64,000 bases of DNA from Kitasatospora aureofaciens (GTDB lineage Bacteria > Actinomycetota > Actinomycetes > Streptomycetales > Streptomycetaceae), in the NCBI GenBank assembly GCA_000720845.1, contig JODU01000010.1:1-64000 (forward strand), in the 5' to 3' direction. The notes under the pieces are model-generated. The model worked only from the letters and a program-made list of their open reading frames with translations, searched no databases and was not told the origin of the DNA. Positions 7,814-15,511 of the stretch are shown one piece after another. The first letter of the stretch is position 1; every line of letters starts with the position of its first letter. The translations under genes and the position numbers were made by a program.

Positions 7814-9061
7814 TCAGTCCGCGTCCTCCGCCTCGATGCCCAGGCCGGGCAGGAGGCCCGGGAGGAGGGGCGGGAGGGTGACGTCCGGCTTCGCGGGCGG
7901 GGTGTTGCCGCCCGTGGACGGGGTGGCGGTGCCGCTGTCGTCCTTCGGCGGGTCGAGCAGGCCGCCGGTGCCGCCGCCGAGCAGGCCGTCGCTCTCGTCG
8001 CCGGAGTCGGTGGACTCGCTGGGCCGGCCGGACTGGGAACGCCCGCGCTCGGACGTGCCGTCGTCGCCGGTGCGGGGCGGCGACGAGTGGCCGGAGCCGG
8101 GGGTGCCGGTGGTCGTCGAGCCGGAACCGCCAGGCCGGCCGCCGTCCCCGCTGTCGTCGTCCTCGGCGGGCGGCCGGGGCAGCATGGACTCCAGCGGAGC
8201 CACGTCGTCGTCTATGGCGTCGAACACCGACGACACCTGCTCACTGACGTCCCCGAGCTGCACGGGCAGCCGCTCGCGCAGGGCTCCCCAGGTCTCCCGG
8301 TGGGACTGGGAGAAGGCGGAGAGGGCCTGCATGGGGGCCAGCGAGTCCGGGTCGAGGGCGTAGGCCGCGCTGAGCAGACGGTGGCCCTCGGAGGCGTCGT
8401 GCCGCATGCCGGACAGGGCGCGGCGGACCTCGCCGAGGGACTCGTGGTCGAGGGGGCCGCTGCGGCCGCGCTCCATCAGCCGGCGTGCCTCGCTGAGCCG
8501 GGTCGAGGCGAGGTCCAGGTAAGCCCGGCCCCGCTCGTCGTTGCCGTCGGCGAGGCCGAGGCGGAAGTCCTCTATGCCGCGCTTGAGGCCGTAGAGCGAG
8601 TCGCCGGGCAGGGCGTCCGAACTGGCGGCGGCGACTCCGCCGAAGGCCCCGGCGGCCACGCTCACGCTCAGTCCGCCCGCGGTGAGGCCCTTGGCCAGCC
8701 GCGAGCGGGGCCGGAACCTGCTCAGCGGGGCCGCCCGATGGGCGCCGCGTGCCCGGCGCTGCTCCGGTACCGACGTGTCCGCCGCCCCGCCGCTCGCGGT
8801 GCCCTCCTGCAGCATGGCCTCGAAGGCGGCCACGAGCTGGGCCCGCTGGACGACCTTGACCTCGGGATCAAGCTTCGGCCGGGGCAGCGTCTCCAGACCA
8901 TGGGCGAGGGTCACCAGGTGACCCTGCTCGGTCGGTTCCGCGGTGGCCCCGGCGGTCGCCGGCCCTCCGGACTGCTCGGCCGCCGCCCCGGGATCCGACT
9001 GCTCCTCCAGGGCCTGGGCGAAGGCGTTCGCCCGCCGGTGTGCCGATACGTTCGCGATCAC
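7814..9061 (-). CDS. rsbN: RsbN-type anti-sigma factor for sigma-BldN
   Basis: A 415-residue membrane protein immediately downstream of bldN. The N-terminal cytoplasmic part (ANVSAHRRANAFAQALEE) should bind the sigma factor. A single membrane span lies near residues 124-146 (GGLSVSVAAGAFGGVAAA), followed by a DUF5667 helical region and a long extracellular Pro/Ser/Gly/Asp-rich tail. RsbN holds sigma-BldN until aerial growth. I start at GTG 9061, since GAGGAGG is eight bases upstream, rather than at the in-frame GTG at 9070 that overlaps the Shine-Dalgarno. It has its own sigma-BldN-like promoter. Confidence 0.93.
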   Translation of the reverse strand: MIANVSAHRRANAFAQALEEQSDPGAAAEQSGGPATAGATAEPTEQGHLVTLAHGLETLPRPKLDPEVKVVQRAQLVAAFEAMLQEGTASGGAADTSVPEQRRARGAHRAAPLSRFRPRSRLAKGLTAGGLSVSVAAGAFGGVAAASSDALPGDSLYGLKRGIEDFRLGLADGNDERGRAYLDLASTRLSEARRLMERGRSGPLDHESLGEVRRALSGMRHDASEGHRLLSAAYALDPDSLAPMQALSAFSQSHRETWGALRERLPVQLGDVSEQVSSVFDAIDDDVAPLESMLPRPPAEDDDSGDGGRPGGSGSTTTGTPGSGHSSPPRTGDDGTSERGRSQSGRPSESTDSGDESDGLLGGGTGGLLDPPKDDSGTATPSTGGNTPPAKPDVTLPPLLPGLLPGLGIEAEDAD

Positions 9062-9191
9062 TGGCGGCACCTCCTCTCGTCATCACGGTCGACTCCCCAG
9101 GGGGTCCTGAGGGTTGCACGCCCTGATCGGAACCATCCGATCGGGTGATCGGAGTCGGCCAGGGAGTGACCACAGGGAGCCTGCATCCCGC

Positions 9192-9220
9192 ACAACGAGC
9201 GGCGCGGCACTTGGGTTACG
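9192..9220 (-). promoter_or_regulatory. sigma-BldN-type promoter of rsbN
   Basis: Reading the minus strand, CGTAAC (9220-9215) and CGTTGT (9197-9192) are separated by 17 bases. This matches the CGTAAC/CGTT pattern I recall for sigma-BldN. It lies between bldN and rsbN with a leader of about 125 bases. It implies that the sigma factor drives its own anti-sigma gene, as reported for S. venezuelae. Confidence 0.7.
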
Positions 9221-9309
9221 GACGGTGGATGATCGGACCGCGGACTCAACAGACTCTCACCAGTGGTGACTTGGGAAATGCGAAGGGTGAGCGCCCTCGG
9301 GGGGCGGCT

Positions 9310-10104
9310 TCAGCGGGCGTCGTCCGGGAGCAGCCGGGCGAGGGTGCGCACGGCCCGGTACTGGAGCGTCTTGATGGCGCCCTCGTTCTTGCCCATGACA
9401 CGGGCGGTCTCGGCGACCGAGAGGCCCTGGAGGAAGCGCAGGGTCACGCACTCCTGCTGCTGCGGGTTGAGCCGTCGTACGGCCTCCAGCAGGGCGGCGT
9501 TGGAGAGGGACTCGAGGACGGAGTCCTCGGGCGAGCGCTCGACCTCGTTGGCGTCGAGCATCTCGCCGGTGGTGACCTCGAGACGGAAGCGGCTGGACTT
9601 GAAGTGGTCGGCGACCAGGTTGCGGGCGATCGTCACGAGCCAGGCGCCGAAGTCGCGCCCCTGCCAGGTGAAGGTGCCGATGCGTCGCAGAGCCCGCAGA
9701 AAGGTCTCACTGGTGAGGTCCTCGGCGGTGGCCTTGCCGCCCACGCGGTAGTAGATGTAGCGGTACACGGTGTCGCTGTACTGGTCGTAGAGCCGGCCGA
9801 AGGCGTCGGCCTCGCCGGCCTGGGCCCGCTCGACCAGCTCCATCATGCGGGCGCTGTCGCTGTCCGCGGCGGGGCGGCGGTGGGTGGTGGCGGCGGCCCC
9901 GGACGAGGACGACCGCGCGCGTCTGCCGACGGCGGCGCTTCCTTCGGCCAGTGCGTAGCACGGACCGGCGGGCACGGCGGCCGCGGCGAGGGCGGGGACG
10001 GCATACGCGGTGGGGACGAAGCCGCGCAACAGGTCTTGGGCTGATTTGACCGTTGCGCGCAGCGTAGCCAGGCCCGAGGCGTCAACCCCGACGTGTGGGT
10101 ACAC
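9310..10104 (-). CDS. bldN: ECF sigma factor BldN with N-terminal pro-domain
   Basis: A 264-residue ECF sigma factor. Residues 1-86 form a hydrophobic, Ala-rich extension (LLRGFVPTAYAVPALA) that in S. coelicolor is a pro-sequence removed by proteolysis. Region 2 starts around residue 87 (ELVERAQAGEADAFGRLYD; TFTWQGRDFGAWL) and region 4 covers QECVTLRFLQGLSVAETA to the end. BldN activates bldM and the chaplin/rodlin genes for aerial hyphae. GTG 10104 follows GGGAG. The long 5' region is expected to hold the developmental promoter. Confidence 0.96.
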   Translation of the reverse strand: MYPHVGVDASGLATLRATVKSAQDLLRGFVPTAYAVPALAAAAVPAGPCYALAEGSAAVGRRARSSSSGAAATTHRRPAADSDSARMMELVERAQAGEADAFGRLYDQYSDTVYRYIYYRVGGKATAEDLTSETFLRALRRIGTFTWQGRDFGAWLVTIARNLVADHFKSSRFRLEVTTGEMLDANEVERSPEDSVLESLSNAALLEAVRRLNPQQQECVTLRFLQGLSVAETARVMGKNEGAIKTLQYRAVRTLARLLPDDAR

Positions 10105-10406
10105 GGGACTCCCAGAGGCAGAGCTTCCATCACGTGCAGTACGGAACCATTCACCCGTCGTAGCGAAGGTGGGGCACCGGAATGCGTCTGAGGAGAATAA
10201 CGCTTCGTGCAGGCACTGCTACGCCCAGTTGCTCAAATCATCGATTACGTCGCTTCCGTGCCCGATTGACGCTCGATCAGCTGCGCCAAAATGATCGCTC
10301 GGTGACCGGAACGGTTCGAATTCCGGATGACTACAGAGCGTGTTGTGGTCGATGTGAGTACAGGGGACTGGAGAGCCCGTCCCGGGGGTACGTCATCCCG
10401 ATTGGG
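10105..10406 (-). promoter_or_regulatory. bldN upstream regulatory region
   Basis: This 302-base stretch carries no convincing gene; it separates bldN from the convergently placed end of the HAD-IB gene. It is less GC-rich than the flanks, which fits a control region. bldN is a known BldD target, but I could not place a BldD box with confidence. Confidence 0.5.
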
Positions 10407-11357
10407 TCAACGGCGGCGGCGGTGCAGCGCGATGGCCGCCGCGGTGCCGCCCGCCACCGCGCCGACGCCGGCGGCCGCGGGGATGCCGACCTTGGCCGCC
10501 TTGCGGCCGGTGCGGTAGTCGCGCAGGCGCCACTCCAGCTCGCGGGCGTGCTTGCGCAGCTTGGAGTCCGGGTTGATGGCGTACGGGTGTCCGACCAGCG
10601 ACAGCATCGGGATGTCGTTGTGGGAGTCGCTGTAGGCGGCGCAGCGGGACAGGTCCAGGGCCTCCGCCGCCGCCAGGGCGCGCACCGCCTCCGCCTTCGC
10701 GGGGCCGTGCAGCGGTTCGCCGACCAGCTTGCCCGTGTAGACGCCGCCGATCGACTCGGCCACCGTGCCGAGCGCGCCGGTCAGGCCCAGGCGGCGGGCG
10801 ATCACCTGGGCGATCTCCACCGGGGCCGCCGTGACCAGCCAGACCTTCTGTCCGGCGTCCAGGTGGGCCTGGGCGAGGGCGCGGGTGCCGGGCCAGATCC
10901 GCTCGGCCATGTACTCGTCGTAGATCTCCTCGCCGATCGACTTCAGCTCGGAGACCCGGTGGCCCTTGACGATGGACAGGGCGGAGTCGCGGGCGTCCTG
11001 CATGTGCTCCGGGTCCTCGAACCCGGCCAGCCGGAACCACGCCTGCTGCCAGGCGAAGCGCGCGAGGTCGCGGGTCTCGAAGAACTTCCGCTTGTACAGG
11101 CCCCGGCCGAAGTGGAAGATCGCGGCGCCCTGCATCACGGTGTTGTCGAGGTCGAAGAAGGCGGCCGCCCGGTCGTCGCCGTGCACCGGGAACTCCGGTT
11201 CCGCGGCGCCGGAGGCGGCGGCGGCTTCCGGTGTTCTCCCGGCGGTCTCGGCGGCCTCCGCGGACTTGCGCGCCGCCTCCGCCGAGGCCTCGCCTGCCAA
11301 CACGCTCCGCGCCGTGGCGGAGCGCCTACGGGGAGTGAGCCATCGAAGAGCGGCCAT
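10407..11357 (-). CDS. HAD-IB family phosphatase (SerB/CicA-like)
   Basis: A 316-residue protein. An Ala/Glu-rich N-terminal 60 residues leads to the HAD core: AAFFDLDNTVMQGAA (motif I), VTAAPVEIAQ (motif II), and AYSDSHNDIPML with a Lys before it (KAEAV) for motifs III and IV. A basic and hydrophobic tail (IPAAAGVGAVAGG) may be a membrane anchor. HAD-IB enzymes hydrolyse phosphoserine, phospholipid or nucleotide phosphates; the substrate is unknown. The ATG at 11357 is preferred, with another in-frame ATG at 11369. The frame stays open upstream over the divergent glutaredoxin-like gene, which is not coding here. Confidence 0.87.
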   Translation of the reverse strand: MAALRWLTPRRRSATARSVLAGEASAEAARKSAEAAETAGRTPEAAAASGAAEPEFPVHGDDRAAAFFDLDNTVMQGAAIFHFGRGLYKRKFFETRDLARFAWQQAWFRLAGFEDPEHMQDARDSALSIVKGHRVSELKSIGEEIYDEYMAERIWPGTRALAQAHLDAGQKVWLVTAAPVEIAQVIARRLGLTGALGTVAESIGGVYTGKLVGEPLHGPAKAEAVRALAAAEALDLSRCAAYSDSHNDIPMLSLVGHPYAINPDSKLRKHARELEWRLRDYRTGRKAAKVGIPAAAGVGAVAGGTAAAIALHRRRR

Positions 11358-11486
11358 GCCCGTGAGCATAGCCAGTTTGTTCGGACGCTTCGGAGTCGAG
11401 AGGTTCGCGGGCTGTGAACTCTGGGCGACCGTGCCGTTAAAGGGCTTCCCGCCGAGGGGGCGCACGCGCGCGCGAGAATGGCCGGC

Positions 11487-11783
11487 ATGAGTCCCCTCTT
11501 CCGCCGGAAGCCCACGCAGCCCCCTGAGCACTCCGAGAACCATCTCGTCACCCTCATTCGCAAACCCGGCTGTCATCTGTGTGATGACGCACAGCTCGTC
11601 GTCGAGAAGGTCTGTGCCGAGCTCGGTGTCCCCTGGGAGGGGAAGGACATCACCGAGGACCCCGAACTCCACGACCAGTACTGGGAACAGATCCCGGTCG
11701 TGCTGGTCGACGGCCGGCAGCACACCTTCTGGCGTGTGAACGAGGAACGGCTGCGCAAGGCACTGACCGATCAGTACAAGTAG
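11487..11783 (+). CDS. glutaredoxin-like protein (CxxC thioredoxin fold)
   Basis: A 98-residue protein with the strand-CxxC-helix start of glutaredoxins: VTLIRKPGCHLCDDAQ at residues 24-39. The cis-Pro segment is QIPVVLVDGRQH, and helices follow. It likely reduces a disulfide or delivers electrons in a mycothiol background. It sits just upstream of the redox-sensor operon rex-hemACD, same strand, with about 275 bases between. Two start codons are possible, ATG 11478 and ATG 11487; the second fits homologues starting MSPLF. Confidence 0.88.
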   Translation: MSPLFRRKPTQPPEHSENHLVTLIRKPGCHLCDDAQLVVEKVCAELGVPWEGKDITEDPELHDQYWEQIPVVLVDGRQHTFWRVNEERLRKALTDQYK

Positions 11784-11960
11784 TCCGTATGGTCGCTTAG
11801 GATCGATGGCGACCAGGTCTCGGGGGCGTTGATCGTGAGGAGTGTGTGCGGCTTTGCCCCCGATGAGTGAGGAACGAGGGCGTGTATGCGCCGGTTCCCG
11901 TCCCGTGCGCCGGGGGCGCGTGACCCCGGTCACGTTGGCCGGGCAAATCGGACACCATCT

Positions 11961-11989
11961 TTGTGCACGCGTTCACAAAGACATAGCCT
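11961..11989 (+). promoter_or_regulatory. Rex operator (ROP) and rex-hemACD promoter
   Basis: TTGTGCACGCGTTCACAA at 11961-11978 matches the Rex operator consensus TGTGAACGCGTTCACA except for one half-site base. Its first six bases (TTGTGC) also read as a -35 element. After exactly 17 bases comes TAGCCT (11984-11989), a plausible -10. Rex bound here would block RNA polymerase until NADH rises. The leader to the rex start is about 60 bases. Confidence 0.9.
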
Positions 11990-12057
11990 GCATTCGACGG
12001 GGCGGTCATGTAGGGACGTATGACCGCCTACAGCCCCGCTCTACCCGCAGGAGCACC

Positions 12058-12828
12058 GTGGCAACTGGCCGAACACACCGACCGGCGACCCGCAGCCGAG
12101 GGATTCCCGAGGCCACCGTCGCCAGGCTTCCGCTGTACCTCCGCGCACTGACCGCGCTCTCCGAGCGCTCGGTGCCCACGGTCTCGTCCGAGGAGCTGGC
12201 GGCCGCCGCGGGGGTCAACTCCGCGAAGCTGCGCAAGGACTTCTCCTACCTCGGCTCCTACGGGACGCGGGGCGTCGGCTACGACGTCGAGTATCTCGTC
12301 TACCAGATCTCGCGTGAACTCGGCCTGACCCAGGACTGGCCGGTTGTGATCGTGGGAATCGGTAACCTCGGCGCCGCGCTCGCCAACTACGGCGGCTTCG
12401 CCTCCCGCGGATTCCGGGTCGCCGCGCTCATCGACGCCGACCCGGGGATGGCCGGAAAGCCGGTGGCCGGCATCCCGGTGCAGCACACCGACGAGTTGGA
12501 GAAGATCATCCGGGACGACGGTGTCTCCATCGGTGTGATCGCGACCCCCGCCGGTGCCGCCCAGCAGGTCTGCGACCGCCTCGTGGCCGCCGGTGTCACC
12601 TCCATCCTGAACTTCGCGCCGACCGTCCTGAACGTCCCCGAGGGCGTCGACGTGCGCAAGGTCGACCTCTCCATCGAGCTGCAGATCCTCGCCTTCCACG
12701 AGCAGCGCAAGGCGGGCGAGGAAGCCGCGGGCGACGCCGGTGTCGTGCCGCCCGTCGCCGCGCGCAAGCAGCAGCCCTCCACCGACCAGGGACCCGACGG
12801 GGACGTGCCCGCCGTGATGCCGGCATGA
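12058..12828 (+). CDS. rex: redox-sensing repressor Rex
   Basis: A 256-residue NADH/NAD+ sensor. The N-terminal winged helix (ATVARLPLYLRALTAL; AGVNSAKLRKDFSYLGSYG) binds the operator found upstream. The Rossmann domain starts VVIVGIGNLGAALANYGGF, with the GxGxxG dinucleotide loop. The C-terminal helix (IELQILAFHEQRK) is the domain-swapped dimer element. A disordered 40-residue tail ends the protein. GTG 12058 has GCAGGAG upstream. Its last codons overlap the hemA ATG, so the operon is translationally coupled. Confidence 0.97.
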   Translation: MATGRTHRPATRSRGIPEATVARLPLYLRALTALSERSVPTVSSEELAAAAGVNSAKLRKDFSYLGSYGTRGVGYDVEYLVYQISRELGLTQDWPVVIVGIGNLGAALANYGGFASRGFRVAALIDADPGMAGKPVAGIPVQHTDELEKIIRDDGVSIGVIATPAGAAQQVCDRLVAAGVTSILNFAPTVLNVPEGVDVRKVDLSIELQILAFHEQRKAGEEAAGDAGVVPPVAARKQQPSTDQGPDGDVPAVMPA

Positions 12829-14555
12829 GCCTCCTCGTCGTCGGGCTGAGCCACCGCAGTGCCCCGGTGAGCGTGCTGGAGCGTGCCTCGCTGAACGCGG
12901 ACGCGCAGCTCAAGCTGCTCCAGGACACGGTCGCCGCCGAACCGGCCGCCGAGGCCGCGGTGCTGGCCACCTGCAACCGCATCGAGCTGTACGCCGACGT
13001 GGACAAGTTCCACGCCGGTGTCGCCGAGCTGTCCACGCTGCTCGCCCAGCACAGCGGGGTCGGCCTGGAGGAGCTCACCCCCCACCTCTACGTGCACTAC
13101 GAGGACCGGGCCGTCCACCACCTGTTCTCGGTGGCCTGCGGGCTCGACTCGATGGTGGTCGGCGAGGGGCAGATCCTCGGCCAGATAAAGGACTCGCTGG
13201 CCCGCGCCCAGGACCTGCACACCGCCGGACGGCTCCTGAACGACCTGTTCCAGCAGGCGCTGCGGGTCGGCAAGCGCGCCCACTCCGAGACCGGCATCGA
13301 CCGCGCCGGACAGTCCCTGGTCACCTTCGGCCTGGAGCAGCTGTCCGCCGGAGCCGACGTCCAGCGGTGGGCCCGGGGCAAGAAGGCGCTGGTCATCGGC
13401 GCCGGTTCGATGTCCTCGCTGGCCGCCGCCACGCTGGCGCGGTCCGGGGTCGCCGAGATCGTGGTCGCCAACCGCACCTTCGAGCGCGCCGAGCGCCTCG
13501 CCGAGATCCTGTCCGAGGGCGACGACACGGACGTGCTGGCCCGCGCGGTACCGATGGACGCGGTGCCGGTCGAGCTGACACGTGCCGACGTGGCCGTCTC
13601 CTGCACCGGTGCGACGGGTCTCGTCCTCACGGCCGACTCCGTGGCGGCGACGGTGCAGGGCCGCACCGGCGCGCCCGCCGTCGAGTCCGGCGCCGGTTCC
13701 GTCGGCGTACGGGAGGACCGGCAGGGTGCGGAAACGCCACTGCCGGGTGCCGGTACCGGCGGCGACGAGAACTGCCCCCTGGACCTCTCCTCCGTCTCCT
13801 CCGTGCCGTCCGGCTTCTCCGTCATGGGCGAGGCCGCCGTGGCCGGCCTGGACGCCGCGACGCTGGAGCAGCACGGGGCGTGGGCCGCGGGCGGTACGGC
13901 GGTGGACCGCTCGCGCGAGACGGGCCGGACCGGTCCGGAGGCGGAGGCGGAGCTGATCGGCGCGCTCGCCGCGACGGCGACGCGGGTCGGGCGCATCCCC
14001 GAGCGCCGCCGTCCGGAGCCGGTCGCCGAGGTGCCGCGACCCGAGCCCGTGCTGTTCCTGCTCGACCTCGCGATGCCGCGCGACGTCGACGCCGCCGTGC
14101 ACCGGCTGGCCGGGGTGCGTCTGGTGGACATCGAGTCGCTCGCCGACGCCTCCGCCGACGCCCCGATGGCCGCCGACGTGGACATGGTCCGCCGGATCGT
14201 CGCCGACGAGGTCGCGGCCTTCGGCGCCGCCCAGCGCGCCGCGCACATCACGCCCACCGTGGTCGCGCTGCGCAGCATGGCCGCGGACGTGGTGGCCGGT
14301 GAGATCGCCCGCCTGGAGGGGCGGCTGCCGGGCCTCGACGACAAGCACCGCGCCGAGATCACCCAGACCGTCAAGCGTGTGGTCGACAAGCTCCTGCACG
14401 CACCGACGGTGCGGGTCAAGCAGCTCGCCGCCGAGCCCGGCGGTGCCGGGTACGCGGACGCGCTGCGCACCCTGTTCGACCTCGACCAGGAGACGGTGGC
14501 CTCCGTCTCCAGCGCCGGGAACAGCACCACTGAGAAGAACCGAGGGCCGGCATGA
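12825..14555 (+). CDS. hemA: glutamyl-tRNA reductase
   Basis: A 576-residue HemA, the first committed C5-pathway enzyme, which reduces glutamyl-tRNA to glutamate-1-semialdehyde. The nucleophile is Cys50 in ATCNRIELY. VGEGQILGQIK follows, and the NADPH domain begins KKALVIGAGSMSSLAAATL. The C-terminal dimerisation helix is normal. Compared with the usual 420-460 residues there is an insertion of about 120 residues (roughly 280-405), low in complexity and Gly/Ala/Glu rich, between the NADPH core and LLDLAMPRDVD. ATG overlaps the rex stop by four bases. Confidence 0.96.
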   Translation: MSLLVVGLSHRSAPVSVLERASLNADAQLKLLQDTVAAEPAAEAAVLATCNRIELYADVDKFHAGVAELSTLLAQHSGVGLEELTPHLYVHYEDRAVHHLFSVACGLDSMVVGEGQILGQIKDSLARAQDLHTAGRLLNDLFQQALRVGKRAHSETGIDRAGQSLVTFGLEQLSAGADVQRWARGKKALVIGAGSMSSLAAATLARSGVAEIVVANRTFERAERLAEILSEGDDTDVLARAVPMDAVPVELTRADVAVSCTGATGLVLTADSVAATVQGRTGAPAVESGAGSVGVREDRQGAETPLPGAGTGGDENCPLDLSSVSSVPSGFSVMGEAAVAGLDAATLEQHGAWAAGGTAVDRSRETGRTGPEAEAELIGALAATATRVGRIPERRRPEPVAEVPRPEPVLFLLDLAMPRDVDAAVHRLAGVRLVDIESLADASADAPMAADVDMVRRIVADEVAAFGAAQRAAHITPTVVALRSMAADVVAGEIARLEGRLPGLDDKHRAEITQTVKRVVDKLLHAPTVRVKQLAAEPGGAGYADALRTLFDLDQETVASVSSAGNSTTEKNRGPA

Positions 14556-15511
14556 CTGAGAAGGCACTGAGGCTGGGGACCAGGCGGAGCAAGCTCGCCA
14601 TGGCCCAGTCCGGCCAGGTGGCGGACGCCGTGAGCCAGGTGACCGGTCGGCCCGTTGAGCTGGTCGAGATCACCACGTACGGCGACACGTCGCGCGAGCA
14701 CCTGGCGCAGATCGGCGGTACGGGCGTGTTCGTCGCCGCGCTGCGCGACGCGCTGCTGCGGGGAGAGGTGGACTTCGCGGTTCACTCGCTCAAGGACCTC
14801 CCCACCGCGCAGCACGAGGGCCTGGTCGTGGCCGCGATCCCGGAGCGCGAGGACCCGCGGGACGTGGTCGTCGCCCGGGACGCGCGCAAGCTGACCGACC
14901 TCCCGCGCGGGGCACGCATCGGTACGGGCGCGCCGCGTCGCATGGCGCAGCTGAACGCGTACGCCCGCACCCACGGGCTGGAGATCGAGACGGTCCCGAT
15001 CCGGGGCAACGTCGACACGCGCATCGGATACGTCCGCAGCGGTGAGCTGGACGCGGTCGTGCTGGCCGCCGCCGGGCTGAACCGGGTGGGGCGCATCGAC
15101 GAGGTGACCGACTTCCTGTCGGTCGACACGGTTCTGCCGGCCCCCGGCCAGGGGGCACTGGCGATCGAGTGCGCGGCGGACAACGCCTCGCTGATCGCCG
15201 CGCTCGCCGAACTCGACGACCCGTTCACGCGGGCCGCCGTAACGGCCGAGCGGTCACTGCTCGCCGCCCTGGAGGCCGGCTGCAGCGCCCCGGTGGGCGC
15301 GCTGGCCGACCTTCTGGCCGACGGGCAGATTGTCAAGGAAATGCGCCTGCGCGGCGTCGTCGGCACGACCGACGGCTCGACGCTGGTGCAGCTGTCCACC
15401 ACCGGTCCCGTGCCCGAGACGCACGAGGCGGCGCTGGCACTCGGTCGCGAACTCGCCACCGAGATGCTCGCCCAGGGCGCGGCCGGTCTGATGGGGGAGC
15501 GAGCACATTGA
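14552..15511 (+). CDS. hemC: porphobilinogen deaminase (hydroxymethylbilane synthase)
   Basis: A 319-residue HemC that polymerises four porphobilinogens to hydroxymethylbilane. It begins LRLGTRRSKLAMAQSG, contains FAVHSLKDLPT with the catalytic Asp region and GARIGTGAPRR, and carries the dipyrromethane-binding Cys near residue 244 in ALEAGCSAPVG. Length is typical. The start overlaps the hemA stop (ATGA), and the end overlaps the TTG of hemD. Confidence 0.97.
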   Translation: MTEKALRLGTRRSKLAMAQSGQVADAVSQVTGRPVELVEITTYGDTSREHLAQIGGTGVFVAALRDALLRGEVDFAVHSLKDLPTAQHEGLVVAAIPEREDPRDVVVARDARKLTDLPRGARIGTGAPRRMAQLNAYARTHGLEIETVPIRGNVDTRIGYVRSGELDAVVLAAAGLNRVGRIDEVTDFLSVDTVLPAPGQGALAIECAADNASLIAALAELDDPFTRAAVTAERSLLAALEAGCSAPVGALADLLADGQIVKEMRLRGVVGTTDGSTLVQLSTTGPVPETHEAALALGRELATEMLAQGAAGLMGERAH

